In this document: one piece after another, positions 23,381 to 32,499 of the stretch | How the letters are laid out: every line of letters starts with the position of its first letter | Numbering within the stretch: position 1 is the first letter of the stretch | Assembly: GCF_037126465.1 (NCBI RefSeq) | Contig: NC_088204.1 | Coordinates: 60,495,771-60,559,770, forward strand | Direction: 5' to 3' | DNA length: 64,000 nt | Origin: Ornithodoros turicata | Lineage: Eukaryota; Arthropoda; Arachnida; Ixodida; Argasidae | Made by a program: the position numbers and the translations under genes | The notes under the pieces: model-generated | The model's input: the letters and a program-made list of their open reading frames with translations, nothing else | What the model was told of the DNA's origin: nothing | The model's database searches: none

Positions 23381-24375
23381 AGCATTTTTGTTGTCGTTGC
23401 TTTTCAGCTTACAAACTTTCCCACCAACATGATGCCGCCTACCCGCAAAACAAGATGTCCCACGGACATAGGTCTTATCATGAAGGGCCACTTTTGTGCG
23501 ATGTTTGCTGTTCTTTTCCCTAGCTTATTTAATTGTAACCAGTATATTTGGACGGATTAATTAGCGTTACTGCTTCTCAGAAGGGATGTTACAACGGGCC
23601 AGGTGGCGCAGCAAACCTTGTGTGTCGGCGCCGCTAGTGGCGACCTTTTCAACACACGGCCGCTCCCTAGCAGACGACACTCAGTCTACGCTGGCTAACT
23701 TGCTGTGGCGTTATCGTTTATCATCTGTTTTCCGGATAGAAAAAAGTCAAAAGGATCGACAAATTCTTTCTAAAAAAGTCGCTGAAACATGTGTACAATG
23801 CGCGGCACGATGTACATATGCAGAACGCGTGTATGTCGCGAATGATGCCGTTTGTTCGGGTGTTTAGTGTGCTTCTCTGGTGCATTGTGGGTGCCAAAGT
23901 ATAAATTTCATTCTGAGAAAAATGAGGCTTAACAAGAACGTGGCAAAGATTAATTCGCAGGGTGCTCATCAAATTCACTGGGGACTTAACAAAACGCTCG
24001 CCGTTATAATTGAAGATAGTTGAACAATAATAACGGCACATATAAAAGAAACACAAACTGTTTTGTGGTTCAACACCCAAATAGTTGCTCTTTCCTGGGA
24101 CCTCTGAGCGAACTTCTCGACTATTTAGATTTGGAATCAGCTATCATATGTCCGCCTCGTTCAAACAGACGTCTAACTTTTTCTTAATGCGTACGGAAAC
24201 AAAGGTTGTGCACATGCACACGAGGCTATATATTGTATATGTATATGTTTGTAAGAGCTCCAAAGAGCTCCGGCTATATTTTTTCCTTGTATATGTATAC
24301 GTATATGGAGTTTCTGGTGACGACGACCCAGTGAAAGAATTGATAAAAACAAGTGAGCTGGTTAGTGTAATTCAT
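23381..24375. other. Intergenic stretch, nothing recognised
   Basis: No recognised gene. A TA-rich purine/pyrimidine patch (tatatattgtatatgtatatg) lies at 24227-24248. Confidence 0.4.
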
Positions 24376-24486
24376 GACAGTAAGTCCCGGAGACTAGGGA
24401 CGACGAAAACAGACACATACAGATGTCTCCAAACTCTGTCTGTGTGTGTCTGTTTTCGTCGTCCCTAGACTCGAGATCTTACTGTC
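24376..24486. repeat. 111-nt inverted repeat (48-nt arms, about 42 paired)
   Basis: The arms 24376-24423 and 24439-24486 pair around a 15-nt loop. The inner half (ctagggacgacgaaaacaga) is perfect and the outer part is partly diverged. It is a small foldback of unknown class. Confidence 0.7.
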
Positions 24487-24780
24487 ACACAGCGACAATT
24501 ATCCGAAGCATCGGCTACACAGTCGACTTTTAATATAAAAAGCAGAAAACTGCAAAGCAAATACAAGAAAACGAAAAGTATATCTGGTCAAAGTTTTTGT
24601 GTTCTATTTCATGAGAACGGATGCCGATATTTGTCTACTGCAAGAATTATACGAAGGCAGAAAAATAAGCGATGTCAAGTTGCCGGTGATGAGTAGACCA
24701 AAGAGTGATATTAAACGGTAGGAGCATTTTATTTATTTTATTTATTTGATTTTTTTATTTATTTTTTATTTACTTACATA
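24487..24780. other. Unassigned stretch with A/T-rich tract
   Basis: A (TTTA)n-like tract at 24727-24775 may be the A-rich tail of a minus-strand retroelement. No coding potential is seen. Confidence 0.35.
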
Positions 24781-24782
24781 TG

Positions 24783-24825
24783 GTAACAAGACTTTCGTGC
24801 ACGAGACTGCACTTCTTCAGGTTAC
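24783..24825 (-). ncRNA. Hammerhead-ribozyme-like core, probably from a Penelope-like element
   Basis: Minus strand order: GTAAC, CTGAAGA, one A, GTGCA-loop-TGCAC, GAAA, GTCTT, GTTAC. CTGANGA and GAAA are the invariant hammerhead core and GTAAC/GTTAC forms a perfect 5-bp stem I. Stem III is minimal, as in the hammerheads described for Penelope-like retroelements. The single A before stem II departs from the textbook core. Activity is untested. Confidence 0.5.
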
Positions 24826-25540
24826 ACAATAATAATTATACGTGGATATTACATAGCCGCAATGTAAGTCTATGACTGAAAACGGTAAAAGGCGGCAGCA
24901 GTCAGGAATAATTATTTCAGGGCTTCATATTTTAAGAATTAGCTATTTCTGGAGTACAAAAGATAATACAGCTGCCTGCATATCGCCAGCACCCGGAATA
25001 GTGCTGCCAGTCGGGGACATCTTTTCCGGGGACTTTTCTTGGGCGGGCAAGTTTTTGCCGTAGCCATCTTCTTGCTGCTCTGCGTACGACACAACAGCAG
25101 TTTGCCATTTTTAGTAGAGTTCGATTCCATTCGAGTAGAGTTCGATTTCGGAAAAAATAAAAATAAAACGGCGCACTCTGACGCGTCCTACCCGTTGCTA
25201 TCAGTTATGCATACGGGGCGAGAGCGGCCGCGCGTCGTAGCATTCCGACGGTAGGGGTCAGAGTGGCGCTCCAGTCGCCCTCCTCAAACTTTAGCGCAAC
25301 AGCCCTTATAGGGAATCTAGATGTATGTGCTTAGCATGCGATTAGATTGGAGTATTAGATTAGATGGAAGCAAATTTTTGGATTTTGTCCTCTGTTCTTA
25401 TAACTGGTGCTGTTATTTTTCTCTTCTTATCTTGTACCATCATCCTCCTTCGGCCCGTCAAGGGCTGGCAGTATTATATAAATAAATAAGTAAATAAAAC
25501 AACCGCACCCCTGCACCATGATTCGTCAGCCCTCCATCCG
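24826..25540. other. Unassigned stretch ending in a LINE-like 3' tail
   Basis: At 25440-25500 the sequence ggcccgtcaagggctggcag followed by ataaataaataagtaaataa looks like the 3'UTR and tail of a LINE inserted on the plus strand. Its 5' limit could not be set. Confidence 0.4.
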
Positions 25541-26063
25541 CACTCTAAGAAAGAAAGGAGTCAAATGGGGAGTAATTGCAGCTTCTATTCCCCTAGACTG
25601 CAATTTCTCCCCATTTTAGTCCCCTGACCCCGACATTTACTCCCCAGGACTACAAATTGTCAATGAACTTTGCAAATTGTCTTCCGAATGCAACAGTCTA
25701 CGTAAATATGTGCTCTTGGTCAATTTGATGACATAAGGCTGTATAAGTCCGCCAACTTCGAAATTTTCCACCCACACAGAGTAAGAACCAGTTAGAGCTT
25801 CTTTCTTCGCAAATTGTGCCCTATGTATGTCGCAAGATTTTACATCGCTCGATATATCATGGTTGACGGTTTGATTCAAAGTATTTTCATGCATGCACAC
25901 CAATTATGTACCTGGAATTCTGAGAACAGAGAATGAAATGCAGTCTCCACTCTGTGACATTCATTTACTCCTGTACATTTACTCCCGAAAGGGACTATTT
26001 TTTGTGGCAATGCGTTTACTCCCCCCAAAGCAGTAAAATTACTCTTTTTTTTTTCTTAGAGTG
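25541..26063. mobile_element. Element C1 (CACTCTAAGAA termini), complete copy
   Basis: 523 bp from CACTCTAAGAAAGAAAGG to the inverse CTTTTTTTTTTCTTAGAGTG, an inverted terminal repeat of about 20 bp. Inside, ggggagtaattgcag and its inverse add subterminal symmetry. A diverged right-hand relic lies near 45320-45485 (ctttcttagagcg). No coding sequence and no clear target duplication. Confidence 0.75.
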
Positions 26064-27023
26064 CAGTTGATGCTGATCGCTCTCGTCAATTTACTTTTTC
26101 GAGTCCGATTGCTGAAGCCGATAGCTAAAACTGTTGGGTAGAGAGGGTCTTTCGCGTTACCGAAACAAAAATAAAAACTCGAGCCTGGGAGCGACACAAC
26201 TTGCGAGATCCCGGACGTATTTTTTTGCTCGCACGCGAGGCGCAGCTACACCTAATAGTCTCGCATCACCCACCACTCTGATGAGACCGACGTCACGTGC
26301 CCTAGCTCTAATTTGTTCGTCTTTGTAGTTGCTTTCTTCTTTTTTTTTTTTTTTTTTTTTTTTGCGTAGACTCACACACTGCCTAACGGAGAAGAACTGT
26401 AGGCTAATAGAGTGGGATGCACCCAGCGAGAATGGCCTCGAGTACATACGCGAGTACGAGCGCATATTAACGACACAATAGAAAAGATGAACACACTTCC
26501 TTCACAACAACGGCACTTCCTTCTGTCAACCTGCCATCTGCGAAAGGCCGAATGACTGCAAATTGACAGGTTCTTCCTCCGTTTATCGTTTGTCCTTCAA
26601 AATGGGACGCGCTTTTTGTAGTGACAATGAACGAAACCAAGTTACAAACGGGACACGAAAGAACACGAGTGGCCTCGGAAGTGCCAATAATTATGTTAAA
26701 AGCGTTAGTCGGAATAAAATTGAAACCGTTAGGAGCATCTAATTTCAATGACAAGCTTTCGTGCAGTATCTTCACTTAATCAGTGCGCATTCTGCACGAA
26801 AGCTTGCCACTAGAGGTAGGGGTTGCTAGGCCGGTATTATACCGGCAGGGCCGGCTCGCTCTGCCGGTTGCCGGTAAGGTACCGGCAGCCTTCTGCCGGT
26901 ATTTGTGGCTCAAGACCTTTCATAGGGGCTTTTACGGGGTTTTCCCTTCAGCATTCCACTATAGCGTGAATAAATCTGGAGCACAGAACCAACTCCGCAG
27001 TCACCAGTCTTTTTCTTAGCTAT
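26064..27023. other. Intergenic stretch with Penelope-like end relics
   Basis: It contains a 23-T run (26339-26363). At 26750-26805, caagctttcgtgcag and its inverse ctgcacgaaagcttg occur 25 bases apart, matching the element ends at 24790 and 27985. An unrecognised 102-codon minus frame (26775-26467) abuts them. Confidence 0.45.
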
Positions 27024-27032
27024 TCATCATCA

Positions 27033-27100
<68 letters not shown>

Positions 27101-27101
27101 G
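27024..27101. repeat. (CAT)n/(ATT)n microsatellite
   Basis: Four CAT units are followed by about 22 ATT units (27035-27100). Confidence 0.95.
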
Positions 27102-27236
27102 TCATTGTTATTCACTATGTGTTGTGTTCGGAGTGGACAAGATTAGTGGTTGTGCAAAGCTGTTGGTGGTTGTGTCGACTGTCAGCTAGAACTCCGGCCG
27201 TATCTACAACCACCATGAGATCTCCGCGTACAAAGA

Positions 27237-27382
27237 AGGTGGTGGTGGTGGTGGTGGTGGTGGTAGTGCTGAGAGGGCTCGCCGTTGTCGGCCTCACAGA
27301 GGTGAGTAACGTCACGACTGACATCCTGGGGGAATGCGCGTCCTGGGCCGACTTCTAAGGGAACTGTACCGACATATGTCAC
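27237..27382 (-). mobile_element. tRNA-derived SINE, 5'-truncated copy with (CAC)n tail
   Basis: On the minus strand the body (acatatgtcggtacagttcc, agaagtcggcccaggacgcg, gtcgtgacgttac) ends in ten CAC-type units at 27237-27265. The tRNA-related head is missing, so it is a truncated insertion. Confidence 0.7.
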
Positions 27383-27714
27383 CTACAAAGAAGGGTTTGT
27401 CTGCGTCGATGCGTTTTTCAAAGTAAGTGGCAGTCCAATCCGGTTGCTCCAATGCGATCCAATTCATGCCTGTTTATCGCAATTTCTAACATCAATGATC
27501 CAGCTACACACAGGAACATAAGTTTCCTCGTATTATGTTGAGCGAGCACGCACGCTCGCTCTTCCTTTCTCTCTCTCTCTCTCTCTGTGGTCGTCCACCC
27601 CTCACCCACTTCCCAGCAAGCCTTTCATCCTTGCCCTCTATTCCACCTCCTCTCCCTCAGCCGGTATTTTTCACTACGAAAGGTGGCAACCCTAACTAGA
27701 GGGGGCAACAGAGC
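27383..27714. other. Unassigned stretch
   Basis: A (CT)n run at 27566-27586; nothing else recognised. Confidence 0.4.
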
Positions 27715-27770
27715 GGTGGTGCGGTAGAGTCAAGTATCCTTGCGGTTTGTAACGCAAATAAAAACGAAAA

Positions 27771-27998
27771 AGCTTTCCTGCACTGATGGTCTGCACGTCT
27801 TCAGGTATAAATTACAACTGTTGAACGCATGAAAACATTAAGCGTGGCACAACGGGGAGAGAGGGAAACCCTAAGAGAGGGGAAAGAAAAGCAGGAACGT
27901 GATCACGTGGTCACGTCGTGCCACTTCATGTTTTCATGCGTTGAACGGTTGTAATTTATGCCTGAAGAAGTGCAGACCACTGCACGAAAGCTTGTATA
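27771..27998. mobile_element. Inverted pair of Penelope-like retroelement ends
   Basis: The left arm (27776-27866, read as complement) and the right arm (27915-27993) share tgttttcatgcgttgaac, gttgtaattta, cctgaaga and gtgcagacca. Inverted terminal copies are a habit of Penelope-like elements. The spacer is short and has no reverse transcriptase. Confidence 0.5.
27957..27998 (+). ncRNA. Hammerhead-ribozyme-like core, second copy
   Basis: Order: TATGC, CTGAAGA (27962-27968), one A, GTGCAG-ACCA-CTGCAC (perfect 6-bp stem II), GAAA (27986-27989), GCTT, GTATA (27994-27998). TATGC and GTATA pair over five positions with one G-U wobble. The stem I bases differ from the copy at 24783-24825 yet still pair, which supports a real structure. 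The same extra A precedes stem II in both copies. Confidence 0.55.
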
Positions 27999-28040
27999 CA
28001 TTAAAATGGTATTTTCAGTGTTTTTCGTTTTCTATTTGCA

Positions 28041-29561
28041 TTAAAGGGGAACTGAAAGGCAAAAACAAGTTCACGTCAAACTACCTTACACGATATGCTA
28101 ATTTTGTACTTGTTATCGTAATTCAAAACTTTGATTCCGTTACGGAGCTACAATCGAAATTATGCCGGACTCTTTCTTGCTTCGACGTTAAGCAGTGAAC
28201 GCCGTTTCAGCTCGTGCATCGGTGTTTTTAGTCCACGCTGCTCGTGCACGCGCGTGCCATGCCATGGAGCAGTCCCGGTGGAAAACAATAGTGCGCGCTG
28301 CGAAGCGGACTGGCGTCGCTGTCCGAAGGACCTGAAGATAAATGTTGTCAGTGGAACATTCCCGAGGACTGTAGTGGGTTACAATTCAGTGAATCAGTAC
28401 TGAACAGTGCGCGTCATGCAGCGCATATACGGAACACTACGATCGGACCCGTTCCATATCCACACGCCCACGCTGGTATTCGCGCGCTTCTCCTGCTGTC
28501 TCATTGGATGCCGCCAATCTTTGCTTCGTGGGGATCCCAGTGTCGTGTATACCAAAGGGAGTCTGGCCATTAGGAGGAGCCTAAAAAGAGGCTCGACCTG
28601 TCAATCAAATTGAGCGTTTTTCATTGGCTGCTGTTTTCTATGCGGGCCGCCATGACACCAAAATTTTCCCGAAAATGGCGGCGCAGCTTGGAACAGCCAC
28701 AGAACAGCGAAGCGAGGATTTCATGACCAATTTTTTTCACAAATTACATCAATTTTATTCCCTAAGTGTAGATTATGTTGCAATTATCTTGCAAATCACC
28801 TTTAAATTACGCTCCAGTGTCAATGTTAAACTGAAAATAACATGTTTCGTCGACCTTGTTAGGCCTAGTAAGACAGCAATCACAGGCAAATAGCGAGAAA
28901 AACGCTACGGATTGCCAAAATTTTGCATTTTATGACATAATTTTATTCATGTACGCACCTTTGCCCATTCTCGAGTCAATCATATTATGTTTTATAGTTA
29001 AAGTACGTATAATACAGGCAGTCTGTTCGAACTAGCGGTTCTACCGGCCTATCAGCTCTGCTAGCATGCACTTCTGCTTCTCCTACTTCTGCCCTTCTGC
29101 CTTCTGCTATCCTGCGTCTTCCCGACATGCCACTCTCCATCCAGATGGCGCCGTTAAAAGTGGACGCAAAATCCATTATGTTGCTTGGTCGTCAGGGAAT
29201 ATCCTATTCAATCCAATCCAATCCAGTTTCCCGAAAATGTCGGCACCCAGTGAATACAGTTAATTTATAGCTTGGAAAGCCTGAGATTAATAGCGAACTG
29301 TATTTTGCCTCGTGACTGGCCAGAGAGCTCAAAAAGTGGGTGGAGCTCCGGGTATAGGCAGGTCCCATTAATGGCCAGACTCCCTTTGGCATACACGGCA
29401 CTGGGGGATCCCATTCGTTGCCGCCAAAGACGGCTCTCTTTTCATTTCGTTTTTCTTCTAAACGGTAGCGCTGTGTCAACTAATTTTGCTCGCATTATAG
29501 TAAGTGAAACACGGAGTTTCATGTGACAGCAAGCTGTTTTTGAATTTTAGTGTCCTTTTAA
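28041..29561. mobile_element. TTAA-flanked long-inverted-repeat element, possibly piggyBac-derived
   Basis: 1.5 kb bounded by TTAA at 28041-28044 and 29558-29561. The ends are AGGGGAACTGAAAGGCAAAA and the related inverse AAGGACACTAAAATTCAAAA. Further in, 28507-28601 and 29342-29436 are inverted copies (caaagggagtctggccatta). The TTAA duplication points to piggyBac-type insertion. No transposase frame was found, and an atggcggcgc motif lies at 28675. Confidence 0.5.
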
Positions 29562-30185
29562 ATCGGATGCTCCTAACCGTTTCAATTTTATTCCGCTTTC
29601 TTCGTGGACTTGATGGCTTTTTTTTTTTTTTTGCCTACTAATCCGTTAAAAGACGGTACAAAAAATGTCACACGTACATGTGCACGTTTCGTTACTGACG
29701 TGAATATATACTTGTGAACCGCATAGGTGCAAACCCTATCGCGCGGGTATAACTTCCTCGCAATCGCAAACTGTGCCAGCTAAGTTCCAGTAACATACCT
29801 GCAGTATGCATAGCTGTCGCAATAAAGCTCACTCTATTGTATCGTACCTATTCTACCCTCATTTCCGTGCGCAGTATGGAACCCCCGCGACATATTTTCC
29901 AACTTTTTTTCTTTTTTCACAGTTTTTCCCTCTCTTTCAGAGTAGGTTATCCGGGTGAAAAAAAGAAAAAAAAAAGCAATTGGTTTTGTTTTTCGAGGCA
30001 GGCCCATGGGTGAAGGGACGTCAAAGTATAGAAAAGTTCCGCTCTGTTTACCCCGTGGGTGTCGTTCAACAGTGGCCCTATTTTGCGTGTCTGCGAGATA
30101 GGCATTTTCATTCCAACTCACTCTTGTCTTACAACACGTCCGTTTCTTTTCTTTTCCTTTTTTTTTTCTTCTTACTTTTCGAGTA
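29562..30185. other. Unassigned stretch
   Basis: At 29562-29612 it resembles the inverse of 26690-26740 (gctcctaaccgtttcaattt), an old dispersed repeat. A T-run lies at 29618-29632. No gene. Confidence 0.4.
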
Positions 30186-30760
30186 CCGTAATTTCACGCG
30201 TATAAGCCGCACCGCAGATAAGCCGCAGGACGCGTTTTTTGGGACGTTTTGAAAATTTTCTGGGAGATAAGCCGCACCCGCAGATAAGCCGCGGGCAATA
30301 CGAGACGACTGATTTGTGCGACAAAGGAGACCATAGAGAAGGCCATAAACCCTGTGGTCCATACTCCGGGATCGGCACAGTGTACAACAGAGGAGGTCAG
30401 TTCTGGAGTTCTACCAGGATCGGATTGTGCCCTTGTCGAGTGTTTTTCGTGGACTGATGGGTCAGTGATCTTCCAGAAGACGTGAATCACTGTCACCACT
30501 TTCCTTAAAGCTGCTTGGGGGAATGCACCAGGAAGATCAATCTACTCGAATGTGGACCCGTCCCTGTTACGCACTGTTCGTGCATCGGCAGGACAGTGCT
30601 GTTCCAGAGACACTGTCGGCCCTTTCGTTAAAATCGGCGTATGGGGAAAATACCAGGAAAAAATAGTCATCAGATAAGCCGCACCGATGGATAAGCCGCA
30701 GGACGCCCGTGAGAAAAAAAAATCGCGCATAAGCCGCGGCTAATACGCGTGAAAATACGG
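30186..30760. mobile_element. TA-target DNA element P1 ('aagccgc' repeats), copy 1
   Basis: 575 bp with ends CCGTAATTTCACGCGTATAA and the inverse of CCGTATTTTCACGCGTATTA, flanked by TA on both sides. The subterminal motif gataagccgca is repeated several times near both ends. A second copy lies at 57172-57735. TA duplication and these ends suggest a Tc1/mariner-pogo type non-autonomous element. No coding sequence. Confidence 0.75.
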
Positions 30761-30762
30761 TA

Positions 30763-31951
30763 CTCTAACGCCCCACGGCATAATTGTGCATACAATGTTG
30801 AACGCATTACGCCGCAAAAGATTCACAGATATACAGAGTACTTTTTTTATTGGTTACAGAATTGGTTATACGGCCAGACAAACATTCTCTCGAAGAAAGA
30901 ATGTAACTAGCTACAAAATCACCAATTACCTAAATTCGCTCGCTAATTCTTTAATTATAGGGGATTTCGCGCAAAAGCGAGAGAGCAGAACGGCAGATAT
31001 TCCTCGTCGAAAGCCATTCCATGTTTAAAAAAAAAAACTTAATTTTTTTTTAACCTAACCGCCGAATTTCGCTATGCAAAACGAGCCGAAACAAGAACTA
31101 CGGCACTTTTCGAGGGCAGAAAGAGCGGCGGGCAATCCACACGAGAGGGCAGCTGCGTGGGAGTTGTTTCAGCCTCCTTTGTTCGTCCCCGCTGCCATGC
31201 CAGAACCTCGGTGTCGAGTTGCGAAGGCGAATTCCTGAAAGTGAGCCCTCCCGTGGTGTCGAAACAACCAATGGGACTCACGCGTGTCCAAGACTGAGGT
31301 CGTCATAATGTTGGGCTCGGGTCCGGTGTCAACAAAAGAGGAGGACATCGGAGAAAACGGGGTCTTCCTTCACTCTGACTGGACTCTGGCCGTTCACCCA
31401 TGTATTCTGGCAATTAAACAGCCATCCGTTTTGTTTTAACCCTGTTTCGGCTCGCTGGTTATCCTTTCGGGTCAAAACCACGCTACCACGGAGTATACAT
31501 GCAACAACGTGCTTGGGAGCTGACTGGTGTAGGCGCTAATCTGCGTCATTTATTACTGATACAGCGCCACCTTTGAGTATAGGCCCCATGGGGAACAGAT
31601 ATATTCAACGACTTTTTCCGAAAGAAAAACAAATCGCGAATTTAATAAAATTCTGGTCAGTCTTACGTAACCCATCCTGTATATAAAGCACCCCGCTCAC
31701 TACTGTTTTTTCTTGCCACGGAGGCAAATCGGTCCCATTGAAATCTACGGAGCTCGATTGCCTATTTTTGAAGCATACAGAGGAGAAAAACGGTATAGTG
31801 CGACATGGGCATAATAGCGAGTTTCATTGCGAAAAAGGCAGTTATCAAATTCAAGCTTCGAAATGTGATATCACCCACTTCAAAGAAATAATACGATTGG
31901 ATTATCGTGCTTTCGGAACCGTTATAGTGAACACCTTTCGATCTACTTTCA
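30763..31951. other. Intergenic stretch, nothing recognised as gene
   Basis: 31070-31120 carries the dispersed motif aaacaagaactacggcactt, shared with 54525-54565, 62675-62720 and 62845-62895. 31850-31950 belongs to the old family also at 11578 and 32560. No coding evidence. Confidence 0.4.
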
Positions 31952-32328
31952 GCATGGTTCACACTAGTGCGTTCTACTGCGTGCGGATGCATGCGAGCGC
32001 TGGTCACCGCGGCAACAGATACGTGCGCGACCTCCCGCAGCAGAACGCAAGGAGTTCGCCCGAGCTCAACTTTTTCCGACGCACGCAGCAGCCCGCAAGC
32101 GGAGAACGAATCGCGGGGCCGCCTTCCGAGCGTGCGTAGTAGGTTTGCCTCTGCGAGACTGTTTTCAACATGGCGGCCACCGGAGTGGAAATCCCGTTCG
32201 GCGCTCATTGGCTTACGGTTTGGTGACGCACGCATTCGGACGCAGGTATGTGAACAGCGGATCGGATTGCTTACAACGCACGCAGGCGCCAGCACGCAGC
32301 AGAACGCACTAGTGTGAACCATGCTGAA
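31952..32328. mobile_element. MITE with CATGGTTCACACTAGTGCG termini
   Basis: About 377 bp. The left end is cagcatggttcacactagtg, the right end is its exact complement, and similarity continues to ~35 bp. It is GC-rich inside and contains acatggcggccacc. It sits 20 bp from the M1 MITE at 32348. The target duplication is not evident. Confidence 0.75.
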
Positions 32329-32347
32329 CTCGCTAAAAGAAACTAGA

Positions 32348-32499
32348 GAGTTTTAGTACATCGCACGATATCGCCTTTGCGTACGTAAGGGAAAGCGTTG
32401 ATGGTTCTGCGCACGCCCATAACAGAAAAAGAGCGCGTAGAACCACCAACGCTATCCCTTACGTACGCAAAGGTGATAGCGTACAATGTACTAAAACTC
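32348..32499. mobile_element. M1 hairpin MITE, single copy
   Basis: gagttttagtacatcgcacg to gtactaaaactc, with arms of about 65-70 bp around a short loop. It is the simplest member of the family in this window. Confidence 0.75.

Noticed and set aside
26467..26775. 102-codon frame with several Cys/His next to Penelope-like ends
   Set aside because: No reverse-transcriptase or GIY-YIG motif could be recognised.
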